Below, piece by piece: positions 50,033 through 61,311 of a stretch of DNA of 64,000 bases (its first letter is position 1; each line of letters starts with the position of its first letter). The position numbers were made by a program, and so were the translations under genes. The stretch is from assembly GCF_905171765.1 (NCBI RefSeq), contig NC_053398.1:44298323-44362322 (forward strand), given 5' to 3'. The notes under the pieces are model-generated. The model did no database searches. It was not told where the DNA came from and saw nothing but the letters and a program-made list of their open reading frames with translations. This stretch comes from Bufo bufo. Taxonomy: Eukaryota; Chordata; Amphibia; Anura; Bufonidae.

Positions 50033-50852
50033 TGCAACTATGTGTCCGCCCCGGATCCTTTCTGCTACCTGTTGAGGAAGCCACAATAAAAGACACCTTT
50101 GATACATTTCGGTGAGTGCCGCAACTTTATTTCTATTCCTCTCCTCAAGTTGCCATTTTTCTACTACAAACTATTTTCTGCTGAGCACCACGTTGAGAAG
50201 TGTTTCTCACTGCATCTGGTTCAGTCTAAATACGGCGTGATCAGTGTATGCAGTGCCGCCTGATTATTATCTACGTCTCCCTTCATTCTATTTTCATATG
50301 TGCCCACGTTTCTGAGAAAAATTATCTTTTACTATATGCAAATGAGCCTCTAGGAGCAACGGGGGCGTTGCCATTACACCTAGAAGCTCAGTCCTCTCTG
50401 CAACTCCCGAGCCCTCTGCACTTTGACTGACAGGGCCAGGCAGTGTAAACGTTATTGGCTCTGATTTCTCCTAAAGTTTCATGCTGCGCCGTGCACTTCA
50501 GTATAGGGCGCAGGCGCAGTACAGGAAGGAAGCTTGCAGCATAGAAGAGAAATGCTGCTGAATGTGTACTGCGCCTGTACTGGATACTGAAGCGACCAGG
50601 AGTCATCTAGTTTTTACTGCCTGGCCCTGTCAATCAGAGCGCAGAGGGTGCAGCAGTTGCAGAGAGAGCAGTGCTTCTAGGTGTAATGACAACGCCCCCA
50701 TTGCTCCTAGAGGCTCATTTGCATATAGTAAAACATCATTTTTCTCAGCAATCCGGACACTTATGAACATGGGACCAACACAGATGCCTTCAGCTGCCAA
50801 GTGCACATGTAACAGGTCAGCCAGTGTCATAGGTGCTGACAGGTTCCCTTTA

Positions 50853-51144
50853 GGCTCCATTCACACGTCTGCAAAATGGGTCCGCATCCTTTCCGCAATT
50901 TTGCGGAATGGGTGCGGACCCATTCATTCTCTATGGGGACGGAATGGATGCGGACAGCACACAGTGTGCTGTCTGCAGCCGCAATTGCGGAGCGCGGCCC
51001 CGATTTTGGGTCCGCAGCTCCGCAAAAAGATAGAGCATGTCCTATTCTTGTCCGCAGCTTGCAGACAAGAATAGGCATTTCTATGGGGGTGACGGACTAG
51101 TGTGTTGCGGGTCCGCAACACACCACGGACATGTGAATGTAGCC
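50853..51144. mobile_element. Harbinger-type MITE, 292 bp, TTA duplication
   Basis: GGCTCCATTCACACGTC and ACATGTGAATGTAGCC are inverted ends, with TTA on both sides (50850-50852, 51145-51147). Removing it restores CCCTTTAAGCC, the TTAA border of the neighbouring T2-like element. Most of the interior is palindromic (GGGTCCGCAGCTCCG and partners). Confidence 0.88.
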
Positions 51145-51147
51145 TTA

Positions 51148-52149
51148 AGCCTTACATTGAGCATGGTGAAGCTATTAGATCAGATGACATGCCCCTGGCT
51201 GATAGTCATTTGCTGCACTGAAGTCCTGGCAGTAGGGCAGACAGAAGAGAATTAAAGCTGAGCAGCCGAGGTCAGACAAAGCCCAGTGCACGGTGGCTGT
51301 TACTGTAAGTGCTATTTTCAGACTATGCTGATTGATGTGCATCATGATATTTATACAGAATATCCTCTGAACACTTATAAAGACATGAATCACTTACTGT
51401 AATCACCCAGCAAATTAAAAAGAGGAGTCCAACCCTCTCCCAGCTTTAAAACCGGCTCCACTTGTAGCCAAATCCCAGAAGATGGAGAGCAGAATCACAG
51501 ACTGTGATTGGAAAGTGTTCACACTGTTATTTATGATGCTATTGTTTAATCCTATTCGCTTCTAGAGGGAATTATTACTAGGTTCATATCAAGTGCGGTC
51601 ATTTCCAAACTCTAGGATTTCTTGTCGCTTTTCCTGTCTTAAAGGAACAATGCATGTAAAAAACCAAAGCTTACTGCGTGTAAAATCACCACCTGGTTCT
51701 TATATCACAATTAAAAGATAAATGATGAGAAGATAAGTGTTGTCAATGAGGGCCATCTCTATTGCCTATCCTATCGCAGATCAAACCAGTCTGGCTGGAG
51801 CAGGAACCCTCCTCCTCTCCTTCTGTTTCTGCAAAACCGCTAACCTAAGCCCCTTCCCATTCCCCTGGCTAGTATTGGGTATGACCACACTTGGCATGGC
51901 AGGATGAAAACCACCATCCCATAAACCACATGAAATGATCTTGTTTTTGCGCAGGCAGGTCTTCTGCTGCTTTCAACTTGTGCATTGCAAAGTCTGAGAG
52001 CTGCGGGTAAAACCTGCTGCATAAATTTACATGCTGCGGATTGTAAACCCACAGCGCTTCAGGAGGCTACCCACTATCTTCTAGACCGGCCAACACTGAA
52101 CTAGGTCTATTACTCTTCTCATTTAATGCTGACTGTCGTGTCCCTTTAA
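51148..52149. other. Single-copy-looking DNA, no gene seen
   Basis: No open frame with a recognisable domain and no repeat family can be identified. Confidence 0.5.
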
Positions 52150-52637
52150 AGGGGTTGTCAGGGTTGTCAATACCGGAATTAAACGCATCCGTTTTGATAT
52201 TGCACATCAGGGTACATCCATGCGGCTGTGTGAAATCAAAACTGGAAAAAAACGGATCCGTCAATAAGTCACAATGGGTGACGGATCAGTTTTTTTAGGC
52301 TCCTAAAAAAATTGATCCATCACTATTGACTTACATTGTTTTCAATGCCAGATCAGTTTTTTTCCCTATTTTATTACCGGACAAAAAAACCGCAGTTTGC
52401 AGCAATTTTGTGCCCGTTTACAAAACAGAATACTGTGGAAACAGGAGACGTCCTGATACATCCTGAACGGATCTCTTTCCATTCAGAATTCATTAGGACT
52501 AAATTGAGATCCTCTGCTGGATTTCAATCCCGGAAAACGACGACGCAAGTGTGAAAGTGGCCTAAGTATGCGTCCCTCGACAGGTCTCACCGTGTGGGGG
52601 TTATTCAAGAAAACCATCTGATGTTGGACAACCCCAT
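52150..52637. mobile_element. T2-like element with a Harbinger-type fragment inside
   Basis: The ends AGGGGTTGTCAGGG and GTTGGACAACCCCAT are roughly inverted, with TTAA on both sides (52146-52149, 52638-52641). Inside, GCAAGTGTGAAAGTGGCC followed by TAA at 52563 is a Harbinger-type right end. Its left end, near 52185, is not preserved. Confidence 0.7.
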
Positions 52638-52728
52638 TTAAGACTATGGCTTTTGGGTGTTGTGTTAAAAACTGTCAGAAATTCATTTCATCCATTATAG
52701 TATAGGTCAGTAATGTGACACTGACATA

Positions 52729-53667
52729 CAGTACAGACCAAAAGTTTGGACACACCTTCTCATTCAAAGAGTTTTCTTTATTTTCATGACTATGAAAATT
52801 GTAGATTCACACTGAAGGCATCAAAACTATGAATTAACACATGTGGAATTATATACATAACAAACAAGTGTGAAACAACTGAAAATATGTCATATTCTAG
52901 GTTCTTCAAAGTAGCCACCTTTTGCTTTGATTACTGCTTTGCACACTCTTGGCATTCTCTTGATGAGCTTCAAGAGGTAGTCCCCTGAAATGGTTTTCAC
53001 TTCACAGGTGTGCCCTGTCAGGTTTAATAAGTGGGATTTCTTGCCTTATAAATGGGGTTGGGACCATCAGTTGCGTTGAGGAGAAGTCAGGTGGATACAC
53101 AGCTAATAGTCCTACTGAATAGACTGTTAGAATTTGTATTATGGCAAGAAAAAAGCAGCTAAGTAAAGAAAAACGAGTGGCCATCATCACTTTAAGAAAT
53201 GAAGGTCAGTCAGTCAGCCGAAAAATTGGGAAAACTTTGAAAGTAAGGGCTATTTGACCATGAAGGAGAGTGATGGGGTGCTGCGCCAGATGACCTGGCC
53301 TCCACAGTCACCGGACCTGAACCCAATCGAGATGGTTTGGGGTGAGCTGGACCGCAGAGTGAAGGCAAAAGGGCCAACAAGTGCTAAGCATCTCTGGGAA
53401 CTCCTTCTAGACTGTTGGAAAACCATTTCAGGGGACTACCTCTTGAAGCTCATCAAGAGAATGCTAAGAGTGTGCAAAGCAGTAATCAAAGCAAAAGGTG
53501 GCTACTTTGAAGATCCTAGAATATGACATATTTTCAGTTGTTTCACACTTGTTTGTTATGTATATAATTCCACATGTGTTAATTCATAGTTTTGATGCCT
53601 TCATAGTCATGAAAATAAAGAAAACTCTTTGAATGAGACGGTGTGTCCAAACTTTTGGTCTGTACTG
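52729..53667 (+). mobile_element. Tc1-derived nonautonomous element, copy 2
   Basis: Its CAGTACAGACC ends are flanked by TA (52727-52728, 53668-53669). It has the same long arms and the same internal deletion as the copy at 26920-27850, in the opposite orientation. Both copies therefore descend from one deleted parent that spread as a MITE. Confidence 0.88.
53143..53526 (+). pseudogene. Tc1 transposase remnant, copy 2
   Basis: It starts ATGGCAAGAAAAAAGC (MARKKQLSKEKRVAI), reads the helix-turn-helix, and stops after KTLKVRAI. A shifted frame at 53254-53526 gives WPPQSPDLNPIEMVWGELD and the C-terminus. The first two catalytic Asp residues are deleted. Confidence 0.82.
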
Positions 53668-53690
53668 TATGTAACAATGATGCTACAAAG

Positions 53691-56630
53691 TACAGGTATA
53701 CCCTCGTATACGTTTGGTAACATGCAGTGAATGTATACAGATGTACAGGTATACCCTCGTATACGTTTGGTAACGTGCAGTGAATGTATACAGCTGTACA
53801 GGTATACCCTTGTGTACGTTTGGTAACGTGCAGTGAATGTATACAGCTGTACAGGTATACCCTTGTGTACGTTTGGTAACATGCAGTGAATGTATACAGC
53901 TGTACAGGTATACCCTCGTGTACGTTTGGTATCGTCCAGTGAATGTATACAGCTGTACAGGTATACCCTCGTGTATGTTTGGTAACATGCAGTGAATGTA
54001 TACAGCTGTACAGGTATACCCTCGTGTACGTTTGGTAACATGCAGTGAATGTATACAGCTGTACAGGTATACCCTCGTGTACGTTTGGTAGCGTGCAGTG
54101 AATGTATACAGCTGTACAGGTATACCCTCGTATATGTTTGGTAACGTGCAGTGAATGTATACAGCTGTACAGGTATACCCTCGTGTACGTTTGGTAACAT
54201 GCAGTGAATGTATACAGCTGTACAGGTATACCCTCGTGTACGTTTGGTAGCGTGCAGTGAATGTATACAGCTGTACAGGTATACCCTCGTGTACGTTTGG
54301 TAGCGTGCAGTGAATGTATACAGCTGTACAGGTATACCCTCGTATATGTTTGGTAACGTGCAGTGAATGTATACAGCTGTACAGGTATACCCTCGTGTAC
54401 GTTTGGTAGCGTGCAGTGAATGTATACAGCTGTACAGGTATACCCTCGTGTACGTTTGGTAGCGTGCAGTGAATGTATACAGCTGTACAGGTATACCCTC
54501 GTGTACGTTTGGTAGCGTGCAGTGAATGTATACAGCTGTACAGGTATACCCTCGTGTACGTTTGGTAACGTGCAGTGAATGTATACAGCTGTACAGGTAT
54601 ACCCTCGTATACGTTTGGTAACGTGCAGTGAATGTATACAGCTGTACAGGTATACCCTCGTATACGTTTGGTAACGTGCAGTGAATGTATACAGCTGTAC
54701 AGGTATACCCTCGTGTATGTTTGGTAACGTGCAGTGAATGTATACAGCTGTACAGGTATACCCTCGTATACGTTTGGTAACGTGCAGTGAATGTATACAG
54801 CTGTACAGGTATACCCTCGTATACGTTTGGTAACGTGCAGTGAATGTATACAGCTGTACAGGTATACCCTCGTGTACGTTTGGTAGCGTGCAGTGAATGT
54901 ATACAGCTGTACAGGTATACCCTCGTGTACGTTTGGTAGCGTGCAGTGAATGTATACAGCTGTACAGGTATACCCTCGTGTACGTTTGGTAACGTGCAGT
55001 GAATGTATACAGCTGTACAGGTATACCCTCGTATATGTTTGGTAACGTGCAGTGAATGTATACAGCTGTACAGGTATACCCTCGTGTACGTTTGGTAGCG
55101 TGCAGTGAATGTATACAGCTGTACAGGTATACTCTCGTGTATGTTTGGTAACATGCAGTGAATGTATACAGCTGTACAGGTATACCCTCGTATACGTTTG
55201 GTAACGTGCAGTGAATGTATACAGCTGTACAGGTATACCCTCGTGTATGTTTGGTAACGTGCAGTGAATGTATACAGCTGTACAGGTATATCCTTGTATA
55301 CGTTTGGTAACGTGTAGTGAATGTATACAGCTGTACAGGTATATCCTTGTATACGTTTGGTAACGTGTAGTGAATGTATACAGCTGTACAGGTATACCCT
55401 CGTGTATGTTTGGTAACGTGCAGTGAATGTATACAGCTGTACAGGTATTCCCTCGTATACGTTTGGTAGCGTGCAGTGAATGTATACAGCTGTACAGGTA
55501 TACCCTCGTGTATGTTTGGTAGCGTGCAGTGAATGTATACAGCTGTACAGGTATACCCTCGTGTATGTTTGGTAACGTGCAGTGAATGTATACAGCTGTA
55601 CAGGTATATCCTTGTATACGTTTGGTAACGTGTAGTGAATGTATACAGCTGTACAGGTATATCCTTGTATACGTTTGGTAACGTGTAGTGAATGTATACA
55701 GCTGTACAGGTATACCCTCGTGTACGTTTGGTAACGTGCAGTGAATGTATACAGCTGTACAGGTATACCCTCGTGTATGTTTGGTAACGTGCAGTGAATG
55801 TATACAGCTGTACAGGTATACCCTTGTATACGTTTGGTAACGTGTAGTGAATGTATACAGCTGTACAGGTATTCCCTCGTGTATGTTTGGTAACGTGCAG
55901 TGAATGTATACAGCTGTACAGGTATACCCTCGTATACGTTTGGTAGCGTGCAGTGAATGTATACAGCTGTACAGGTATACCCTCGTGTACGTTTGGTAGC
56001 GTGCAGTGAATGTATACAGCTGTACAGGTATACCCTCGTATATGTTTGGTAACGTGCAGTGAATGTATACAGCTGTACAGGTATACCCTCGTATACGTTT
56101 GGTAGCGTGCAGTGAATGTATACAGCTGTACAGGTATACCCTCGTATACGTTTGGTAGCGTGCAGTGAATGTATACAGCTGTACAGGTATACCCTCGTGT
56201 ACGTTTGGTAGCGTGCAGTGAATGTATACAGCTGTACAGGTATACCCTCGTGTACGTTTGGTAACGTGCAGTGAATGTATACAGCTGTACAGGTATACCC
56301 TCGTATACGTTTGGTAGCGTGCAGTGAATGTATACAGCTGTACAGGTATACCCTCGTATATGTTTGGTAACGTGCAGTGAATGTATACAGCTGTACTGGT
56401 ATACCCTCGTATACGTTTGGTAGCGTGCAGTGAATGTATACAGCTGTACAGGTATACCCTCGTATATGTTTGGTAACGTGCAGTGAATGTATACAGCTGT
56501 ACAGGTATACCCTCGTATATGTTTGGTAACGTGCAGTGAATGTATACAGCTGTACAGGTATACCCTCGTGTACGTTTGGTAGCGTGCAGTGAATGTATAC
56601 AGCTGTACAGGTATACCCTTCTCCAGATCA
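53691..56630. repeat. 53-bp satellite array, about 55 copies
   Basis: The unit starts TACAGGTATACCCTCGTATA, continues CGTTTGGTAACGTGCAGTGA and ends ATGTATACAGCTG. Starts at 53691, 53744 and 53797 show the 53-bp period. Variants at three sites (CGTATA/CGTGTA, AACG/AGCG/AACA, GCAG/GTAG) define subtypes. The unit has no stop codon in any minus-strand frame, giving spurious frames of 1022 and 515 codons with a 53-residue period. The array begins 21 bp after the Tc1-derived element. Confidence 0.95.
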
Positions 56631-56639
56631 GGATGTGAA

Positions 56640-57479
56640 CGGAGCATTATCCCTAATAACTTTCCAGCGCATCTTCATTAATAACTTGATTACAACTTTG
56701 CAGTAGATGCCCTCTTAGAAGAAATGTGTTGCGGCCTCATCTGTGCTTCCCATCAAGGTCCCAGAACTGTAAATTAAGTTAATTTTATAGCCATCAAGAA
56801 GCTAATAGACAAGAAGTGCATCCACCAAACAATTGACGTGAATGGGAACATGCACATTGCTGGCTCCTGTCCCTTTAGTGCCTTCATTGCACTCCAGCGT
56901 GGCGGATATTACCGAAGTTGAAGGTTTCGCATACAGTTTAGCAGCTGCTTTATTAACGTTGCTTTATTAGGAGCATGGCGTTGGAGGAGTCACAGTGGCG
57001 TCTGCGCGATTTTCATTATCTAGATGCTCGGAGAGATCTATCCAGTGGAGCATATTAATTAAAGACAATGTTTTCCTACTTGTTTTCCTTCTGTCAATTT
57101 GCTGGGAAATGGCCCATGAAAGCTGATTTTTGGTGAGAAAGCAGAATTGTATGATGCCTTGCATGAGCGGTTTCGCTGCTCAGGAAATGAATGTGGTTTG
57201 CTCATTAATAATGTTGTATACTTCTCTTCATACTTTTATTTCTATTTCCCGGCTGATAATACACGTGCTGTTCATTAAAATGAAGTTGCCTTCAGCTTTC
57301 TGCTGGAGACAATATTGAACCAGTATGTACCGTATAGAGCTGGAGATTCATAATGAATGTGTCATGTAATATTAAATATTCATTGCAATAGGATGTGTCA
57401 GTGAAGCAACATTATGTTTCTGCTTCTACTTTGTAGCAACAATGTAACTAGCTTTAGTGAGCACAGCATTCAGGAGAGC
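56640..57479. other. Single-copy-looking DNA, no gene seen
   Basis: A/T-rich sequence without recognisable coding potential. Short frames at 56967-57164 and 57130-57318 have no domain. Confidence 0.5.
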
Positions 57480-57483
57480 TTAA

Positions 57484-58337
57484 AGGGCATCTGTCAGCAG
57501 ATTTGTACCTATGACACTGGCTGACCTGTTAGACTACGTTCACACTAGCGGCACGGACCTCCAGCAGTCTGTTCCGTCGGGTGAACAGCCTGTCAGATCC
57601 GTCCTGCCGCTAGTGAACGTGTGCCCCCGGATTGACTATAGTGGGGGCGGAGGCACGGCAGCGCGCGGCAAGAGGCTGCCGGAATAAAACTACGACATGT
57701 CCGACATTTATTCCGCCAGCCTCTCGCCATACGCTGCCGTGCCTCTGCCAGAACTCAGCCCCCGCCCCCATTATAGTCAATGGGGACGGAGCCGCAGTCC
57801 GGGGGCACACGTTCACTAGCGGCAGGACGGATCCGACAGGCTGTTCACCCAACGGAACAGACTGCCGGAGGTCCGTGCCGCTAGTGTGAACGTAGTCTAA
57901 CGTGCACTTGGCAGCTGAAGACATCTGTGTTGGTCCCATGTTCATATGTGTCTTCATTGCTGAGAAAAATGATGTTTTAATAAAGTATATGCAAATGAGC
58001 CTCTAGGAGCAACGGGGAATTACCATTACACCTGCACTCTCTGCAACTGCTGCGCTTTCTCCAATTTTGGACAGGTCAGGGCCAGGTGTGATTACACTAC
58101 CCAGCCCTGTCAATCAAAATGCAGATGTTGCAGCAGTTGCAGAGAGAGCAGAGCCGCTAGGTGTAATGGTAACGCCCCCGTTGCTCCTAGAGGCTCATTT
58201 ACATATATCAAAACGTAATTTTTCTCAGCAATGCGGGCGCATATGAACATGGGACCAACACAGATGCCTTCAGCTGCCAGGTGCACATGTAACAGGTCAG
58301 CCAGTGTCATAGGTACAAATCTGCTGACAGATGCCCT
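57484..58337. mobile_element. T2-like element, second copy of the 46614 family
   Basis: The left end is TTAA then AGGGCATCTGTCAGCAG. The right end is CTGCTGACAGATGCCCT followed by CTAA, a one-base change from TTAA. The body is palindromic around AATGAGCCTCTAGGAGCAAC. It shares most of its sequence with the element split by Penelope. Confidence 0.8.
57532..57897. mobile_element. Harbinger-type MITE in the T2-like element
   Basis: GACTACGTTCACACTAGCGG and its complement at 57880-57897 form the ends, with TTA on the left and TAA on the right. The interior is nearly a full palindrome around GTCCGACATTTATTCCG. The uninterrupted text (GACCTGTTACATGTGCAC) is visible inverted at 50806-50815. Confidence 0.78.
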
Positions 58338-58341
58338 CTAA

Positions 58342-60123
58342 AGGGATTTTCCTAGGGTTTTGAATCATTTTGGAAAAGGCCTCCCAGTACAGTAAACGCT
58401 CCAACAAAGCCCCCAGATACATTCTTTTTATTATTTTCTGAGGTTTACAGTTCTGCAGTTTACATGCTGCACTTCGGTTCTGCAGCAGTCTCCTGTAAGT
58501 CTTCATGTTCATGGTTGCATAGGGCTGGCATCTTAGTCTGGTCCGCCCTGTTCACCTCCCCAGTCCTCTTTTTGCCTACACCACGTGAACAGCGCAATAC
58601 AATGGAAAAAGGCGTTGTAGGCTGAATGCAGCTCCAGCCCGGTTGAAGTGCCACCGATGTACTGAGCACGTATGTGGTGACCGTGTATCTCCGAACTGAT
58701 CTGCCCCCCGAATGTTACATGATGTGAGTAATGACACCCCGTACATTACACAGGCTGGAAGGGACTGCAGGAATGAAAGAATGGGACAACAGCATAAACC
58801 GGAAAATCTTCCGGGCCCGGCATCAAGTCAGTTTTGGATGCATAGGTGCTGGTCATGCTGGTATGAATCCTTCGGGAGTACATGTTATGCCATTTAGCAT
58901 TCCAATACTATCGCCAAACTAAAAGTTCCAATGTTACTGCCACCGGTATACGCTGCAAAAATACTGCACTGTACAGTGCGTAAATAGAAGTGCCGCACAA
59001 TAAGTTACTCTCACCGTACAGTGGTTTAATAGCATAGTAATTATTATGAAGACTTGTAGGGTGGTCACAAGCCTTGGGCCATCTGTGCCCACTTAGTGGC
59101 GGTAGCTGATGCACCCTTGTGCACAGCGCGTCCCACACACCAATACAGCTAATCCTGCCGCCAGTGACTATAAGAAGAAGGCAACAGGACATGTTCTAAC
59201 TTCTGCCGGAGACAGAATAACAGCGCTGAGTTTGTTTCTTGACAGCGCTGCAGTAAAATGTTTTCTTCTCAACTGCAGCCGAGTAAAGTAGCTCAAAGAC
59301 CCCGAATCCATCCATTTGTTCATATTCTAAAATAGGATACACTTCACTACTGCCCTTCCCGGACCTTTCACGCAGTAATGTTATCGTTTATCAGATCAGT
59401 GGCTCTGAAGTGAGACAGAAGGAACTTGCAGTATGAGTTACTATGAGAAAGAGGGCTGGAAGGAAAAGAAGGGTCCATCAATGGGGACCAGGTAACGGGT
59501 ATGAAGATCAGCGTGACAAACATTTCCTGTTCTTAGAGTAGAGCAGGTTTGTCATTGGACTATACTGCCCTGTGTAGTAGCATAGTATAGGGACTCTCCT
59601 ATTACCAGAAACAGGGGTTTTCTGGGACTTTTATACTAATGACCTATTCCTGCTTCGAGCAGTGGCTTTAAAACTTAACTGCGCATGTGCCAGTTATTGA
59701 AGCCGCTGACCAAAGTAACAGACGGTGCAGATGCACACATAAAGGAGATGTGCGCTTGTGCAAGATTTCCAGGAGACTCATGATGACGTTGCCAAAGCTG
59801 GAAGGTGGAGAGAAGAGGAGGAGAGGAGCGGGGCTACGTTCTAATTGGAGCGGCCAGGCTCCAGCACAGATCAGTGCAGTCCCTTGGACTCTTTTCACCT
59901 AATTCGCATATTTATGAAAACTTCCGGGGCTAGATAAGATTGATTAGCACATAAAGGTATATTTGTCAAAGACTATAGGGGAGCTACTCTGCCATCCAAG
60001 CGGTTACAAACTGTTCTAGTTGGTGACAGACTCCTTTTAATTTGTCCTGTTTTGTCGATAATAGGGAAAAGTCGCAAATTTTACTGCAAACTTCAACTTT
60101 TGCAAGAAAACTGGCGGAGACAC
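58342..60123. other. Single-copy-looking DNA, no gene seen
   Basis: Short frames (for example 58908-59192) have no domain. No repeat family is recognised. Confidence 0.5.
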
Positions 60124-60266
60124 TTAAAGAGGTTCTGTCCACATGATTAGCCCTAAACCAGGGATACTGCCTAGTAGGGCTTATTATACTGATTAAAACT
60201 ATACCTTTCTTTTGTCTGTATGCTAAACAGCTGCAGAGATATCTGCGTTTCTATTCATATCCAAAT

Positions 60267-61001
60267 TGTCACGGGTAGAGTCACAGGAATCCAGATAGAG
60301 CGGAGGTTCACCCCCTGAGCTGCCACCCGCTCCCCTGTCCCTGCCTACTTGCACCACCCGCCCTAGGTGATGGAGCGCAACTGGGCGACAGTCCCTAACC
60401 TACTAAGTGCAAGCAGAGAGAAAGAGACAGCAGGGAAGAGGACAGCCACTGAGAAGTTACAATAAGCGGACAAGAGGTAGAACAAAAATGGAAGGCGAGG
60501 TGGGTCAACTAGCCGAGGTCAGTCCAGGAGGTCACGTCAGAACAAGGGAAGAGGCAAAGACAAATCCATAAACAAGCCGAGGTCAAAATCCGAGAGGTAG
60601 CGTCAAGGTACAGGGAGCAGGCAGAAGAGGTGTCAAGAGGCGGATCGAGGTTCAATTCCAGAGGTAGCTTAATAACAATAAAGTACACAGCCTATAGGAC
60701 TAAAATCACAGGCAACCTGTAGCCAGCAAGCCGCCTGTATTTATAGTGGGGAGTGAGGGTCATGTGACGTGGCCAGCGCTAAATGACCGACAGACAGACA
60801 AGTCGAGCACCGAGTGATCAACTCGGTGCTCAAGGCAGACCTAGGAGCAGGGAGCCTCCCAGCTAGCAAAGCCGCCCTGGGAACAAGGCCAAACACAGAT
60901 CCTCGCTCCCTAAGCTAGGCAGCAGGTCTGCGGCTGATGGGAGACGACAAGTTGGAGCGCCAGGGGATGGGGCTGAATCCTTGGAGCACTGCTTTGTAAC
61001 A
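60267..61001 (-). repeat. Probable solo LTR, 735 bp
   Basis: On the minus strand it starts TGTTACAAAGCAGTGCTCC and ends CTACCCGTGACA, with TG...CA borders. CTATAAATACAGG near 60740 is a good TATA box in that direction. No second LTR or internal coding region is nearby. I could not confirm a 4-6 bp duplication: the flanks CAAAT and CCTCC differ. Confidence 0.6.
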
Positions 61002-61311
61002 CCTCCCTTTGATTGACAGGACTAGACATCAGCATGCTGAGGGTAGAGCTATGTCCTAGCATGTACATATTATTTACACTACTGTAGCCTTACCACATTG
61101 AGAAGAGCTAATGCATATCCCTGGTTTCTTGATAGTCATATAGTGTGCCTGTGAATAAAGCAGTAATATGTATTAGCTTTCTAAGCATAGAAATCAATTC
61201 TTATTTTAGTAAAGTAGTGTATATGATATGTACATGTAGGACACAGCTCTGCCCTCCGCATGCTGATGTCTAGCCTTGTCAATTAAGGGAAGAAGGGAGT
61301 GTGCAGTAGGG

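Larger units (their letters stand above)
46714..50287 (-). mobile_element. Penelope-like retroelement with inverted arms
   Basis: CTATTTTCATATGTG (15 bp) flanks it on both sides (46699-46713, 50288-50302), a target-site duplication that fixes the borders. The left arm 46714-47701 is the reverse complement of 49112-50105 at high identity. Between the arms lies the reverse transcriptase. About 180 bp beyond the right arm (50106-50287) has no partner in the left arm. Inverted, 5'-truncated partial copies with long terminal repeats are characteristic of Penelope-like elements. Both arms contain the GIY-YIG endonuclease end of the gene and a hammerhead-like motif. Confidence 0.9.
46614..50849. mobile_element. 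T2-like element split by a Penelope-like element
   Basis: The left end is TTAA then AGGGCATCTGTCAGCAG. The right end is GTGCTGACAGGTTCCCT, followed by a TTAA that is itself interrupted by the Harbinger-type MITE at 50853. The body (46614-46713 and 50288-50849) matches the copy at 57484-58337, including GACACTGGCTGACC and the palindromic core CTAGGAGCAACGGGGGCGTT. It is noncoding. Confidence 0.8.

Noticed and set aside
53691..56630. CRISPR array
   Set aside because: The repeats are contiguous with no unique spacers, and the surroundings are vertebrate transposons.
53579..56647. A 1022-codon minus-strand frame (and a nested 515-codon frame) with periodic GYTCTAVYIHCTLPN
   Set aside because: It is the 53-bp satellite read through. 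The unit lacks stop codons in all minus frames and the period in protein (53 residues) equals three DNA units. No start context, composition or domain suggests a gene.
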